Origin: JACKII01 sp965222315
Lineage (GTDB): Bacteria; Pseudomonadota; Alphaproteobacteria; Bin95
Length of the DNA stretch: 64,000 nucleotides
NCBI GenBank assembly: GCA_965222315.1
Contig: OZ244951.1
Location: 2,108,001-2,172,000 of the forward strand
Direction: 5' to 3'
In this document: positions 26,080 through 35,543 of the stretch, one piece after another
How the letters are laid out: the number at the start of each line of letters is the position of its first letter
How positions within the stretch are numbered: position 1 is the first letter of the stretch
Notes under the pieces: model-generated
Seen by the model: only the letters and a program-made list of their open reading frames with translations
Database searches by the model: none
Told to the model about the DNA's origin: nothing
Program-made: the position numbers and the translations under genes

Positions 26080-27528
26080 ATGACCACGCCGCTGCACTAT
26101 CAACCAGCCACCGAAATCGCCTCCCAAATCATCCGCGGCGAACGCAGCGCGCGGGAAGTGCTGGAGCATTTCCTGGCGCGGGTGGAGAAGTACAATCCAG
26201 CACTGAATGCCTTGATATGGCTGGACCACGAAGGCGCGCGGCGAACCGCTGACGAGGCCGATGCCGCCTTGGCGAAAGGCCAGGTGTGGGGGCCGCTGCA
26301 CGGCGTGCCGATGACCATCAAGGAAAGCTATAATATTGCGGGATCGCCGACGACCTGGGGCGATCCGGCCTTCAAAAGCAACGTGACGGACGAAGACGCG
26401 TTGTCGGTCAAGCGGCTGAAGACGGCGGGCGCGAACTTCTTTGGCAAGGCGAACGTGCCGCTGATGCTGGCCGACTACCAGTCCTATAACGAGATTTACG
26501 GCACCACGAACAATCCCTGGGATCAAGACCGGACGCCCGGTGGTTCGTCCGGCGGCTCGGCAGCGGCGCTGGCGGCGGGCCTGACGGCGCTGGACGCGGG
26601 CAGCGACATCGGCTCCTCCATCCGCAACCCGGCCCATTATTGCGGTGTTTTCGGACACAAGCCGACCTTCGGCGTGCTGTCGCCGGAAGGGCACGCGCTG
26701 CCGGGCAGTCATGTGGGCGCGGACATTTCGGTGATCGGGCCGCTTGCCCGTAGCGCCAGCGATCTGGAACTGGCAGTGCGCACCATGGCGGGGCTGTCGG
26801 ACTTGGATGGCGGGGCGTTCGCCGTCAACCTGCCTGCATCCCGCCGCCGGCGGCTGGCGGATTTCCGGGTGGCACTGAAACTGGGCGATCCGCTGACCGA
26901 CACCGACACTGCCTATCAGGACGCCCTTCAGCGGCTCGCCGACAATCTGGTCAAGGCTGGCGCGACGGTGGAAGAGGCGGAGCCCGATGTGGACAATGCG
27001 CGCCTGCATGAGCTTTACGTACTGCTGTTGCGCGCCGCCACCTCCGGCCGTCAGTCGGACGAGATGATGGAACTGTCGCAGCGGGTCGCATCGGCGCCGG
27101 ATGATGGCAGCTATGTCTGGCGCATGGCCAAGGGCAACACGCTCAGCCACCGGGAGTGGCTGGCGCTGAACAACGAGCGGCATGGTATGCGCAAGGCGTT
27201 CGGTGCGTTCTTTGAGAACTACGACATCCTGCTTTGTCCTGTGGCGGCGGGGCCGGCCTGGCCGCACGACCAGGAGGGCGTGCGCCACGAACGCACCATC
27301 AATGTGAACAACAAGAGCGTGCCGACGACGGACCAGCTGTTCTGGGCCGGCTATCCGGGCGTGCTCTATCTGCCGGCGACGGTGGGACCGGCTGGTCTGG
27401 TCGGCGGGCTGCCGGTCGGTTATCAGGCCATCACCGGCCACGGCATGGACTATACAGCCATTGAATTCGCCAAGCTGGTGGAGCGGGAAATAATCGGATT
27501 CCAGCCACCGCCCGGTTATGACGGTTGA
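26080..27528 (+). CDS. Amidase-signature family hydrolase
   Basis: A 482-residue amidase with the Lys in VPMTIKESYNIAG, the signature TPGGSSGGSAAALAAG and the nucleophile Ser in SDIGSSIRNPAHYCG. It is longer than the amidase at 15098 and closer to the aryl-acylamidase/6-aminohexanoate-amidase type. The frame opens at GTG 26044, with ATG 26050 also possible; ATG 26080 is preferred because GGAA lies seven bases upstream and conserved sequence starts with TTPLHYQ. It sits between the APH-fold kinase and a TauD dioxygenase, all rightward with short gaps, probably one operon. Confidence 0.85.
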   Translation: MTTPLHYQPATEIASQIIRGERSAREVLEHFLARVEKYNPALNALIWLDHEGARRTADEADAALAKGQVWGPLHGVPMTIKESYNIAGSPTTWGDPAFKSNVTDEDALSVKRLKTAGANFFGKANVPLMLADYQSYNEIYGTTNNPWDQDRTPGGSSGGSAAALAAGLTALDAGSDIGSSIRNPAHYCGVFGHKPTFGVLSPEGHALPGSHVGADISVIGPLARSASDLELAVRTMAGLSDLDGGAFAVNLPASRRRRLADFRVALKLGDPLTDTDTAYQDALQRLADNLVKAGATVEEAEPDVDNARLHELYVLLLRAATSGRQSDEMMELSQRVASAPDDGSYVWRMAKGNTLSHREWLALNNERHGMRKAFGAFFENYDILLCPVAAGPAWPHDQEGVRHERTINVNNKSVPTTDQLFWAGYPGVLYLPATVGPAGLVGGLPVGYQAITGHGMDYTAIEFAKLVEREIIGFQPPPGYDG

Positions 27529-27558
27529 ATGCAATCAACAAGATGGAGGAAGCAGCAA

Positions 27559-28422
27559 ATGCCCGTCACCATAACACCCACCGCCAGCGGCCTCGGCGCG
27601 GATGTCTCCGGCGTCGATCTGGCAAAGGTTACCCCTGAAGAAGTTGAGGTGATCCGCAAAGCATGGGTCGATCACCAGGTGCTGCGCTTTCGCGGCCAGA
27701 AGCTATCGGACGATGATTTGGCCAGCTTCTCCGAGAACTTCGGCGAGTTGGAAGGGGCGCCCATCGGCTTCAAGGGCATGAAGTACAAGACCGAACGGCC
27801 GGAAGTGACCGTCATCTCCAACATTAAAATCGACGGGGAAGCCATTGGCGGCCTGGGCGACGGGGAGGCCTCCTGGCATTCCGACATGACCTATATCGAC
27901 ATGCCGCCCGATGCTTCCGCCCTCTATTCGCTGGAGATTCCGGAGAGCGGCGGCGACACCTGGTTCATGGACATGTACCAGGCCTATGAGGCGTTGCCGC
28001 CGGAAATGCAGCAAAAGCTGGAAGGGCTCACCTGCAAGCATGACGCGACACGGTCGAGCGACGGCAAGGTGCGGTCGGGCTTCCGCGACGACTACAGCCG
28101 AGAGGAACTGCCGGGCGCGGTGCATCCGCTGGTGATCCGGCATCCGGAAAGCGGGCGGAAGGCGCTCTATCCCGGCCGCCGCCTGAACGCGCATATCATG
28201 GAGCTGCCGCCGGAAGAGAGCGAAAAGCTGCTGGACGAGCTTTGGGCCTTCCTGCTTGAAAACGGCCGGACCTGGAGCCAAGAATGGCAGATCGGCGACC
28301 TGGTGATGTGGGATAACCGCTGCGTGCTGCACCGGCGCGATGCGTTCGACCCGAACAGCCGCCGCCTGATGCACCGGACCCAGATGAAGGGCAGTGCGAA
28401 GCCGGTGGGGGTGGCGGCTTAG
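27559..28422 (+). CDS. TauD/TfdA-family Fe(II)/2-oxoglutarate dioxygenase
   Basis: A 287-residue dioxygenase. The facial triad is visible as WHSDMTY (His, Asp) and VLHRRDAF (His), and the Arg of RRLMHRTQ should bind 2-oxoglutarate. Substrates in this family include taurine, sulfonates, aryloxyacids and small hydroxy acids; nothing here picks one. ATG 27559 is preferred because AGGAGG precedes it; an earlier in-frame ATG at 27529 directly follows the amidase stop. It is the last gene of the kinase-amidase-dioxygenase run. Confidence 0.85.
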   Translation: MPVTITPTASGLGADVSGVDLAKVTPEEVEVIRKAWVDHQVLRFRGQKLSDDDLASFSENFGELEGAPIGFKGMKYKTERPEVTVISNIKIDGEAIGGLGDGEASWHSDMTYIDMPPDASALYSLEIPESGGDTWFMDMYQAYEALPPEMQQKLEGLTCKHDATRSSDGKVRSGFRDDYSREELPGAVHPLVIRHPESGRKALYPGRRLNAHIMELPPEESEKLLDELWAFLLENGRTWSQEWQIGDLVMWDNRCVLHRRDAFDPNSRRLMHRTQMKGSAKPVGVAA

Positions 28423-28787
28423 AGGCTGTTTGGCGCGGTCCTCTGGAGCGTTGTCACGTCTCGTGGATACAAGCCTCCTCTGCCGCCCCCTGCCGTCCAT
28501 CGTCCCAAACTTGATTTGGGACCCATTCCGTTGACGTATCAATCAAAGTGCCTGGCGCTATGGGTTCCCGGTCTCCGGAATGGACCTCAGCTTTCGCTGG
28601 GGCGATGGAAGGGACGGGGAAACCCGCCGATTGCCGGAACAATCATGGTTCCGGTTAGGGCGACCTGGCTCTAATAGCAACGGCAGGGAGTTTTGATTTT
28701 TCGGCTCCTTCATCCCGAGTGCCGGCGCAGCTGGAGTATCGAGGGATACGAGAACCGGGTGCAAAAAAGCAGTGGCCTCTCGATACA

Positions 28788-28807
28788 CCCCGGACTGCGA
28801 TCCGGGG
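28788..28807. repeat. REP-like hairpin CCCCGGA/TCCGGGG
   Basis: CCCCGGA pairs with TCCGGGG around a six-base loop. The same arms occur at 46759-46786 and 50164-50191, and in the longer hairpin at 28935-28967, so it is a small dispersed repeat. Confidence 0.6.
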
Positions 28808-28934
28808 CTACTCGAGGTGAAGGTTGGTGTTAAGCCTCACCGTGAACTTGGCGAAAAGGGCGCAGCAGGAATCTGGCGACGGGCCCTTCGAGGGGCTCAG
28901 GGTGAGGCTATTTGTACGGCGGGGCGGTGGTGGG

Positions 28935-28967
28935 CCCCGGACTGGCGCGCTGCGCGCCAGTCCGGGG
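28935..28967. repeat. 15-bp perfect hairpin downstream of aspS
   Basis: The arms 28935-28949 and 28953-28967 are perfectly complementary with a three-base loop and begin with CCCCGGA. It lies 12 bp beyond the aspS stop. No T run follows on the aspS strand, so it may be an mRNA-end or REP-type structure rather than a classical terminator. Confidence 0.65.
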
Positions 28968-28978
28968 AGTGAAAAAGC

Positions 28979-30772
28979 CTATTCCAGCGGCAGGTCGAGC
29001 TTGACCCAGAGTTCTTGCAGGCGGGCGTCTTCGACCGCCGCGGGGGCCTGCATCATCAGGTCTTCGGCGCGCTGGTTCATGGGGAAGGCGATGACCTCGC
29101 GGATGTTGGGCTCGTCGGCGAGGAGCATGACGATGCGGTCGATGCCGGGGGCCGAGCCGCCATGGGGCGGCGCGCCGAGCTTGAGCGCGTTGATCATACC
29201 GCCGAAGCGGGCGTCGACCACGTCAGCGCCATAGCCCGCGATCTCAAACGCCTTGTACATGATTTCAGGGCGATGGTTCCGGATGGCCCCTGAGGACAGC
29301 TCCACGCCGTTGCAGACGATGTCGTACTGTAACGCCTTGATGGTGAGCGGGTCCTGGGTTTCCAGCGCTTCCATGCCACCCTGGGGCATGGAGAAGGGGT
29401 TGTGGCTGAACTCAATCTTGCCGGTCTTTTCGTCCAGCTCGTACATGGGGAAGTCGACGATCCAGCAGAAGCGGAAGGCATCCTTCTCGATCAGGTCCAA
29501 CTGGGTGCCGACTTCGGTGCGGGCAAAGCCGGCCAGTTTGGCGGCGTCAGCGGGCTTGTCGCAGGCGAAGAACACGGCGTCGCCATTCGCAGCACCGGCA
29601 AGTTCCTTGATCTGCTGCACCCGGTCGGCGTCGAGGTTGCGGGCGATGGGGCCGCGGGGCTCGCCATCGTCGGCATATTGGATGTAGCCGAGGCCCGGCG
29701 CGCCGAGGCCGCGGGCCCAGTCATTCAGCTTGTCGAAAAAGCTGCGTGGGCGGCTGGCGGCACCGGGGGCGGGGATGGCGCGGACCACGGCGCCCTTCTC
29801 AATGTTCTTGGCGAAAATGCCGAAGGAGGAGCCGCGGAAGGCTTCGGTCACGTCGGCGATCTTAATCGGGTTGCGCAGGTCCGGCTTGTCGTTGCCGTAA
29901 AGCAGCATCGACTCGTCATAGGGGATGCGCGGGAACGCGCCCTGGGTGACCGTGCGGCCGTCCGCGAACTCTTCGAACACACCGCTGAGCACGGGCTCGA
30001 TAGCGGCGAACACGTCTTCCTGCGTGACGAAGCTCATCTCGAAGTCGAGCTGGTAAAACTCGCCCGGCGAGCGGTCGGCCCGGGCGTCCTCGTCCCGGAA
30101 ACAGGGGGCGATCTGGAAATAGCGGTCAAAACCTGCAACCATTAGCAGCTGTTTGAACTGCTGCGGCGCCTGGGGCAGGGCGTAGAACTTCCCGGGATGC
30201 AGGCGGGATGGCACCAGGTAGTCGCGGGCCCCCTCCGGGCTGGTCGCGGTCAGGATGGGCGTCTGGTATTCGCGGAAGCCCTGCTCCACCATGCGGCGGC
30301 GGATTGAGGTAATCACGTCGGAGCGCAGCGTGATGTTGCGTTGCATCTTTTCACGGCGGAGGTCGAGGAAGCGGTAGCGCAGCCGCGTTTCCTCGCCATA
30401 GTCCTCTTCCGAGTTGACCTGAAGCGGCAGCGTATCGGCCGGGCCCTGGATTTGAATATCGGTAACGCCGATTTCGATGCCGCCGGTATCGAGGTTCGGG
30501 TTCACCGCCTCTGCCGCGCGCGCCAGGCAGGTCCCGGTCACGGTGACGACGGTTTCGTTGCGCAGCCCCTCGAATACCGCAAATGCTTCGGCCTTGCTGG
30601 AATCCACCACGCATTGGGTCAGGCCGTAATGGTCGCGCAGGTCGATGAACAGCAGGCCGCCATGGTCGCGCTTGCGGTGAACCCAGCCGGAGAGGCGGAC
30701 GGTCTCGCCCACATGGCCGGGACGCAATTCGCCGCAAGTGTGGCTGCGGTAAGCGTGAAGAGATTCACTCAT
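28979..30772 (-). CDS. aspS: Aspartyl-tRNA synthetase
   Basis: A 597-residue bacterial-type class II synthetase. An N-terminal OB fold (VRLSGWVHRKRDHGGLLFID) binds the anticodon. The catalytic core contains motif 2 (FRDEDARADRSPGEFYQLD) and motif 3 (GGSAPGIDRIVMLL), and the inserted GAD domain lies in between. It charges tRNA-Asp; whether it also charges tRNA-Asn, as in many alphaproteobacteria with GatCAB, cannot be decided here. It diverges from rnd. Confidence 0.98.
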   Translation of the reverse strand: MSESLHAYRSHTCGELRPGHVGETVRLSGWVHRKRDHGGLLFIDLRDHYGLTQCVVDSSKAEAFAVFEGLRNETVVTVTGTCLARAAEAVNPNLDTGGIEIGVTDIQIQGPADTLPLQVNSEEDYGEETRLRYRFLDLRREKMQRNITLRSDVITSIRRRMVEQGFREYQTPILTATSPEGARDYLVPSRLHPGKFYALPQAPQQFKQLLMVAGFDRYFQIAPCFRDEDARADRSPGEFYQLDFEMSFVTQEDVFAAIEPVLSGVFEEFADGRTVTQGAFPRIPYDESMLLYGNDKPDLRNPIKIADVTEAFRGSSFGIFAKNIEKGAVVRAIPAPGAASRPRSFFDKLNDWARGLGAPGLGYIQYADDGEPRGPIARNLDADRVQQIKELAGAANGDAVFFACDKPADAAKLAGFARTEVGTQLDLIEKDAFRFCWIVDFPMYELDEKTGKIEFSHNPFSMPQGGMEALETQDPLTIKALQYDIVCNGVELSSGAIRNHRPEIMYKAFEIAGYGADVVDARFGGMINALKLGAPPHGGSAPGIDRIVMLLADEPNIREVIAFPMNQRAEDLMMQAPAAVEDARLQELWVKLDLPLE

Positions 30773-30931
30773 GAGATGACTCGAAAGGGCGTAAGAAGAG
30801 GGGGATCGGTATTTATTGCAACCGCGTGCGCCACCCGGCCGTCTCTGTCAAGGCGGCGGGTGCGCGCTCTGCCCCAATTTTCATTGGTATCAAGGTTCTA
30901 TAGAAACGAACCGATACACTGAGGAGATTTC

Positions 30932-32092
30932 ATGGCGACTCTGATCACCGGGACGGACGAGTTGGCAGCTTTCTGCCGATCTTTGGCCAACGAGACCTAT
31001 GTGACCGTGGATACGGAGTTTCTGCGCGAGAACACCTATTGGCCGAAATTGTGCCTGGTACAGTTGGCGGGCTCTGAGCAGGCGGCGGCCGTGGATGCTC
31101 TCGCGCCGGAAATCGACTTGCAGCCGCTGCTGGACCTGATGGCCGATGAAAACGTGCTGAAGGTTTTCCACGCGGCGCGCCAGGACCTTGAGATCTTCTA
31201 TAAACTCATGAACGAGGTGCCGGCACCGCTGTTCGATACCCAGGTGGCGGCCATGGTGTGCGGCTTTGGTGATTCCATTGCCTATGACCGGCTGGTGCAG
31301 GCGCTGACTGGCGAGACCGTGGACAAGGCCAGCCGCTTTACCAATTGGGCCGGGCGGCCGCTGACCGATGGGCAGTTGGAATATGCGCTGTCGGACGTGA
31401 CGCACCTGCGCGACGTCTATGCGGGTCTGAGCCGCCGCCTGGAAGAGAGTGGGCGGAGCGATTGGCTGGACGACGAAATGGCAGTGCTGAACGATCCCGC
31501 CTCCTACCAAACCGATCCGGAATTGGCCTACCTGCGCATCAAGAGCCGCACGAACAAGCCGCGCTTTGTGGCCGTCCTGCAAAAGGTGGCGGCCTGGCGG
31601 GAGCGGGAGGCGCAGAACCGCGACCAGCCGCGGAACTGGGTGCTGCGGGACGATGCGCTGCTGAATATCGCTGCCCAGGCCCCCAATACCGTGGCGGCGC
31701 TGTCGCGCGTGCGGGGGCTCGGCAAGGGGCAGGCGGAAGGCCGGGTCGGGCGCGAGATCATGGCCGCGGTGCAGGCGGGCCTGGACCTGCCGCCGGACGA
31801 GCGGCCGAAGGCGAGGGCTCCGGCGCCGGAGGGCGCGAGGGCAACGGCGGCGGCGGACCTGCTCAAGGTGTTGCTGAAGGCGTGCTGCGACAAGCATGAT
31901 GTGGCGCCGAAGCTGATCGCGAGCAGCAGCGACCTGGACCGGTTGTCGGCGGGCGACCGCGACGGCATCCAGGCGCTGGAGGGCTGGCGGCGCGAAGTGT
32001 TCGGCCAGCACGCCATCGATCTGGTGGAGGGAAGGCTGGCGCTGACCTACCGCGGTGGCGAGATTGCCTGGCTGCAGGCGGAAGATCACTAA
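30932..32092 (+). CDS. rnd: Ribonuclease D
   Basis: A 386-residue 3'-5' exonuclease. The DEDDy residues appear in VTVDTEFLRENTYW (Asp, Glu), VFHAARQDLEIF (Asp) and YALSDVTHLRDVY (Tyr/Asp). An HRDC domain follows (NWVLRDDALLNIAAQAP ... RGLGKGQAEGRVG). It trims tRNA and other small-RNA 3' ends. GAGGAG precedes the ATG. It diverges from aspS, a frequent aspS-rnd pairing in alphaproteobacteria. Confidence 0.95.
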   Translation: MATLITGTDELAAFCRSLANETYVTVDTEFLRENTYWPKLCLVQLAGSEQAAAVDALAPEIDLQPLLDLMADENVLKVFHAARQDLEIFYKLMNEVPAPLFDTQVAAMVCGFGDSIAYDRLVQALTGETVDKASRFTNWAGRPLTDGQLEYALSDVTHLRDVYAGLSRRLEESGRSDWLDDEMAVLNDPASYQTDPELAYLRIKSRTNKPRFVAVLQKVAAWREREAQNRDQPRNWVLRDDALLNIAAQAPNTVAALSRVRGLGKGQAEGRVGREIMAAVQAGLDLPPDERPKARAPAPEGARATAAADLLKVLLKACCDKHDVAPKLIASSSDLDRLSAGDRDGIQALEGWRREVFGQHAIDLVEGRLALTYRGGEIAWLQAEDH

Positions 32093-32138
32093 GGCTTAGC
32101 ATTCAATACCGGCGAACGAGGACGGGGCTCACAAGGCG

Positions 32139-33101
32139 ATGGAATATACGGATTTTGGCCGCACCGGCCTGCGGGTATCGGTGGCGGGGTTGGGCTGCGG
32201 CGGCAATAGCAGGCTGGGCTTGGGCCGCGGCAAGAGCGAGGCGGAGGCGGTCGCGCTGATCCGCGCGGCGCATGACCTGGGCGTCAACCTGATCGACACG
32301 GCAGAAGCCTACAACACCGAGGAGGTGGTGGGGGAGGCCGCGCGGCAGATTGGTCGGGACAAGCTGGTGATCGCCAGCAAGGCCAGCCTGCGCGTGGGCG
32401 GCGAACTGATCGACGGCCCGGCGCTGGAGAAGAAGCTGGAGGCGTCGCTGGCGCGGCTCGGCACAGACCATATCGATATCTACCAGCTGCACGCGATCGG
32501 CCCGGCAATCTATGACCATTGCGTCGAGCATCTGGTGCCGGTGCTGCTGCGGGCGAAGGAAGCAGGCAAGATACGCCATATCGGCATGACCGAAACCTCA
32601 CCTAACGACCCGGACCAGAAGATGCTGCAACGGGCGCTGCACGACCCATGGTGGGAAAGCGCGATGTTCGCCTTCAGCATGCTGCACCAGGGAGCACGCC
32701 GGAACGTGTTTCCGCTGACACAAAAGAACGGCGTCGGCACGCTGCTCATGTTTGTGGTGCGGAACATCTTCAGTCAGCCGGGCCTGCTGGCGGAAAATAT
32801 CGGGCAATTGGTCAACGAAGGCCGTTTGCCGAAGGAGTTGGCGGACGATCCCGCCCCGCTGGACTTTCTGATCCATGAGGGCGGCGCGGAGAGCATCCTG
32901 GATGCGGCTTACCGCTACGCAAGGCATGAGCCGGGGGCGGATGTCACCCTGTTCGGTACCAGCGACGTGGGGCACCTGGAGGCGAATATCCGCTCCATTC
33001 TGCGGCCGGCCTTACCGGAGGCAGATCGGGAACGGCTGGCGCGAGTGTTCGGACATCTGTCCGGGGTAGGCCTCGACCTGCCGGAGCGGGCCAAAAAATA
33101 A
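32139..33101 (+). CDS. Aldo/keto reductase
   Basis: A 320-residue TIM-barrel NADPH-dependent oxidoreductase. The catalytic tetrad is visible: Asp and Tyr in NLIDTAEAYNTE, Lys in LVIASKAS and His in IDIYQLHAIG. The C-terminal TLFGTSDVGHLEANI contributes cofactor contacts. The subfamily resembles L-galactose/YajO-like reductases; the substrate is unknown. It starts 46 bp after rnd on the same strand. Confidence 0.85.
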   Translation: MEYTDFGRTGLRVSVAGLGCGGNSRLGLGRGKSEAEAVALIRAAHDLGVNLIDTAEAYNTEEVVGEAARQIGRDKLVIASKASLRVGGELIDGPALEKKLEASLARLGTDHIDIYQLHAIGPAIYDHCVEHLVPVLLRAKEAGKIRHIGMTETSPNDPDQKMLQRALHDPWWESAMFAFSMLHQGARRNVFPLTQKNGVGTLLMFVVRNIFSQPGLLAENIGQLVNEGRLPKELADDPAPLDFLIHEGGAESILDAAYRYARHEPGADVTLFGTSDVGHLEANIRSILRPALPEADRERLARVFGHLSGVGLDLPERAKK

Positions 33102-33191
33102 TGCATCCTCATGCGGGACATGCTTTGTGATTGAGCGTGGAATAGGGTATTTTCTCCCGGCTTTAGAGATTTTCCCGGAAGGAATGCCCGC

Positions 33192-33749
33192 ATGTTTGAT
33201 GTCGAACGCTTCATTGAAGACTGCAAATCAGCGGTCAAGGCCGATCCGAGCCACAAATCCGTGCATGAAATTGTTGCCCGTGCTGTCTCTGAACCGACTG
33301 CGGTGATGGCGGCGTTAGGGGAGCCGTGCCGTGCCGGTGTGACGACCCTTTACCACGCTGATGACCTGACCATTCTGAATCTGGCCTGGGGACCGCACCA
33401 GAATATCATGCCGCACGATCACAACATGTGGGCGGTCATTGGTATGTATGGCGGTCGGGAGGACAATATGTTCTGGCGCAAGATCCCCGGCTGCGCCGAT
33501 GGGCGGGTCGAGGCGGCGGGCGCCAAGTCGCTTTCCACCGGAGACTGCACGCCGTTGGGGAAGGATATCATTCACTCGGTCCTTAACCCGACCTTAAAGC
33601 TGAGCGCCGCTCTGCATGTTTATGGCGGTGACTTTTTCGGCGCACACCGGCACGAATGGTGCCCGGAGAACTTGACCGAACGGGAAATGGACGTGCAGGC
33701 TTCAATCCGGGCATTCGAGGAAGCCAACAAGCGCCTCGCCCTGCATTGA
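33192..33749 (+). CDS. Cysteine-dioxygenase-like cupin (thiol dioxygenase family)
   Basis: A 185-residue double-stranded beta-helix protein. The metal site matches thiol dioxygenases: MPHDHNMWAVIG gives the HxH pair and KDIIHSVLNP the third His. The fold ends with LHVYGGDFFGAHRHEW. Relatives oxidise cysteine, 3-mercaptopropionate or similar thiols to sulfinates, but this COG5553-like branch is poorly characterised. GGAAGGAATG surrounds the start region. A TauD-type dioxygenase follows after 23 bp, so the two probably form an operon. Confidence 0.75.
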   Translation: MFDVERFIEDCKSAVKADPSHKSVHEIVARAVSEPTAVMAALGEPCRAGVTTLYHADDLTILNLAWGPHQNIMPHDHNMWAVIGMYGGREDNMFWRKIPGCADGRVEAAGAKSLSTGDCTPLGKDIIHSVLNPTLKLSAALHVYGGDFFGAHRHEWCPENLTEREMDVQASIRAFEEANKRLALH

Positions 33750-33772
33750 TTCAACCTGACGGGTGACTTTCC

Positions 33773-34606
33773 ATGGAATTGCAGCCGATTGCCGGCGCGC
33801 TGGGCGCCGAGGTGTACGGAGTCGATTTCTCCCGGGAACTCAGCAATAGTGAGGCGTCGGCTGTCTATGACGCGTTCTTGCGGCACAAGGTGCTGTACTT
33901 TCAGGGGCCGGAACTGACGCCGGTCCAACAGTTGCGCGCGGCGCGGCTGTTCGGGGAGCCGGACCTCTATCCCTTTATCAAGGGGCTGCCGGATGCGCCG
34001 GAAGTCATCGAAATTCTCAAAACCGAGAAAGACACGGTGAATTTCGGCGGTGGCTGGCATTCTGATACCGCCTACCTGCCCGAGCCGGCGCTGGGCACTC
34101 TGCTGCATGCGATCGAAGTGCCGGAGGCCGGCGGCGATACCCTGTTCGCCAACACGGTTGCGGCCTACGAGGCGTTGTCGGATGGCATGAAGGCGATGAT
34201 CGCCGACCTGAAAGGCGTCAACGATTCGAACTCGCTCTACGGCAACCGGGCGGCTGCCATGGCCAAGCTGGACGGCATGGCGGCGAACAATGTGGCGGAG
34301 GCGGAGGTCTATGTCTCCGAGCATCCGATTGTGCGCACCCATCCGGAGACGGGGGAGAAGGGGCTCTATGTCAGCCGGGCGCACACAAAGCATTTTGCTG
34401 GCATGACCGAAGCCGAGAGCAAGCCGCTGATCGACTTCCTGGCCACTCACATCACCCGGCCGGAGTTTACGTGCTGCGTGCGCTGGCGGCCGGGCGGGGT
34501 GACGGTCTGGGACAATCGGGTAACCCAGCACTGCGCCCTTAACGACTACCAGGGGGAGCGCCGCCGGATGCGCCGGGTCACGCTCAAAGGCGACCGGCCG
34601 TTCTAG
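33773..34606 (+). CDS. TauD/TfdA-family Fe(II)/2-oxoglutarate dioxygenase
   Basis: A 277-residue dioxygenase starting directly with the fold (MELQPIAGALGAEVYGVDF). Iron ligands are in GGWHSDTAYLPEPALGT (His, Asp) and VTQHCALNDY (His); the 2-oxoglutarate Arg is in RRRMRRVTL. It is distinct from the copy at 27559. It follows the cupin by 23 bp; together they suggest oxidation of a sulfur-containing or other small organic compound, which is inference. The gene ends at a strong hairpin. Confidence 0.87.
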   Translation: MELQPIAGALGAEVYGVDFSRELSNSEASAVYDAFLRHKVLYFQGPELTPVQQLRAARLFGEPDLYPFIKGLPDAPEVIEILKTEKDTVNFGGGWHSDTAYLPEPALGTLLHAIEVPEAGGDTLFANTVAAYEALSDGMKAMIADLKGVNDSNSLYGNRAAAMAKLDGMAANNVAEAEVYVSEHPIVRTHPETGEKGLYVSRAHTKHFAGMTEAESKPLIDFLATHITRPEFTCCVRWRPGGVTVWDNRVTQHCALNDYQGERRRMRRVTLKGDRPF

Positions 34607-34615
34607 TGGTTAGAT

Positions 34616-34642
34616 GCAAACGGATGGTACCCATCCGTTTGC
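34616..34642. terminator. Bidirectional hairpin between TauD and EI24 genes
   Basis: GCAAACGGATGG and CCATCCGTTTGC are perfectly complementary around a three-base loop, 10 bp after the dioxygenase stop and 41 bp from the stop of the convergent gene. It probably serves both; T runs are weak. Confidence 0.6.
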
Positions 34643-34682
34643 TCGTTTGAACCATCAACACATTAAATCAGTGCACCAGCCG

Positions 34683-35369
34683 CTATTCTTTCTTCAGACG
34701 GTGGTAGCGGTGGACCATGTAGGCGGTACCCAAGGTAGGGCCTGCGAGGTTCACGATGGGGATGGTGAACAACAGCACCAGCAGGACGCCATCGAGCCAG
34801 ACAGTAAGGCGGTTGCGCCGGCGCGTCACGCGCAGGTCCTTGGCATTTTGCCGGCGTAGGCCAACGACCTCGAAAAACTCCCGCCCGACAAGATAGCCGT
34901 TGACGGCGTAGTATAGCGCGAGGCCCGCGCCCGCTACCGGCAACAGGATGATATAGACCGGCAGCAGCACGACGTTGACGGCGATCACAACCAGGGTGAG
35001 CTTGACCGCGGCGATCAGGCCCTCGATCAGTGGTACCTCGCGGCCGCGGCCAAGCTGTGGATAGTACTTGTCCTCAACGGCGTCGGTGACGCTGTCGAGG
35101 AAGAGACTTTGGATGGTCAGGGCGAAGGCTGGAAACAGCAGGAAGGCCATGGCTGCCGCGCCAAAGGTGCCGAATAACTGTACCGCCCATTCCAGCAGGT
35201 CTTCCCACCAGGACCCGCCGCTGGTGACCGAGACGCCGCTCAGGAGCCAGGCAGAGAACGCAACCAAGCCCGCCATGACGAGGGCGGAAGCGATCAGGCC
35301 CATCAGGACAGGGCGCAACAGCTTCGGGTCGCTAAGCTGAGCAGTGACACGGGAAATATCGGCAATCAT
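34683..35369 (-). CDS. EI24/CysZ-like membrane protein
   Basis: A 228-residue integral membrane protein with about four to six hydrophobic segments, for example LMGLIASALVMAGLVAF, FGTFGAAAMAFLLFPAFAL, LTLVVIAVNVVLLPVYIILL and LTVWLDGVLLVLLFTIPIV, plus the conserved NGYLVGREFFEVVGLRR stretch of EI24/CysZ proteins. CysZ takes up sulfate in enterobacteria; for this alphaproteobacterial branch the substrate is unproven. ATG 35369 (MIADISRV) is preferred to the longer frame because the similarity starts there. It is convergent with the dioxygenase. Confidence 0.75.
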   Translation of the reverse strand: MIADISRVTAQLSDPKLLRPVLMGLIASALVMAGLVAFSAWLLSGVSVTSGGSWWEDLLEWAVQLFGTFGAAAMAFLLFPAFALTIQSLFLDSVTDAVEDKYYPQLGRGREVPLIEGLIAAVKLTLVVIAVNVVLLPVYIILLPVAGAGLALYYAVNGYLVGREFFEVVGLRRQNAKDLRVTRRRNRLTVWLDGVLLVLLFTIPIVNLAGPTLGTAYMVHRYHRLKKE

Positions 35370-35543
35370 GGGGAGACAGTCTCCAGGCAGGCAAAGGCGC
35401 AGCCGCGGCGGGCGCAAAGGGGCTATGTAGGCGCTGAACCCGGCGGGCGCAACGCAGCGGGGTGCTGATCAGTCCGATTGAGACGGGAAGACTAGTCAGT
35501 ATAGTCCGGCCCGACATTCCGAAAGATTGGTACGGAGCAATCG

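Larger units (their letters stand above)
28423..28978. repeat. Intergenic mosaic of interspersed repeats
   Basis: These 556 bp between the convergent TauD gene and aspS have no credible gene. They contain a hairpin TCCCAAA-cttga-TTTGGGA (28503-28521) of the common 'cccaaacttgatttggg' alphaproteobacterial repeat, inverted GTATCGAG/CTCGATAC words near 28736 and 28779, a CCCCGGA/TCCGGGG hairpin (28788-28807), and opposed copies of the CCTCACC...TCAGGGTGAGG type (28835-28907). It looks like several small repeats stacked together. Confidence 0.65.
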
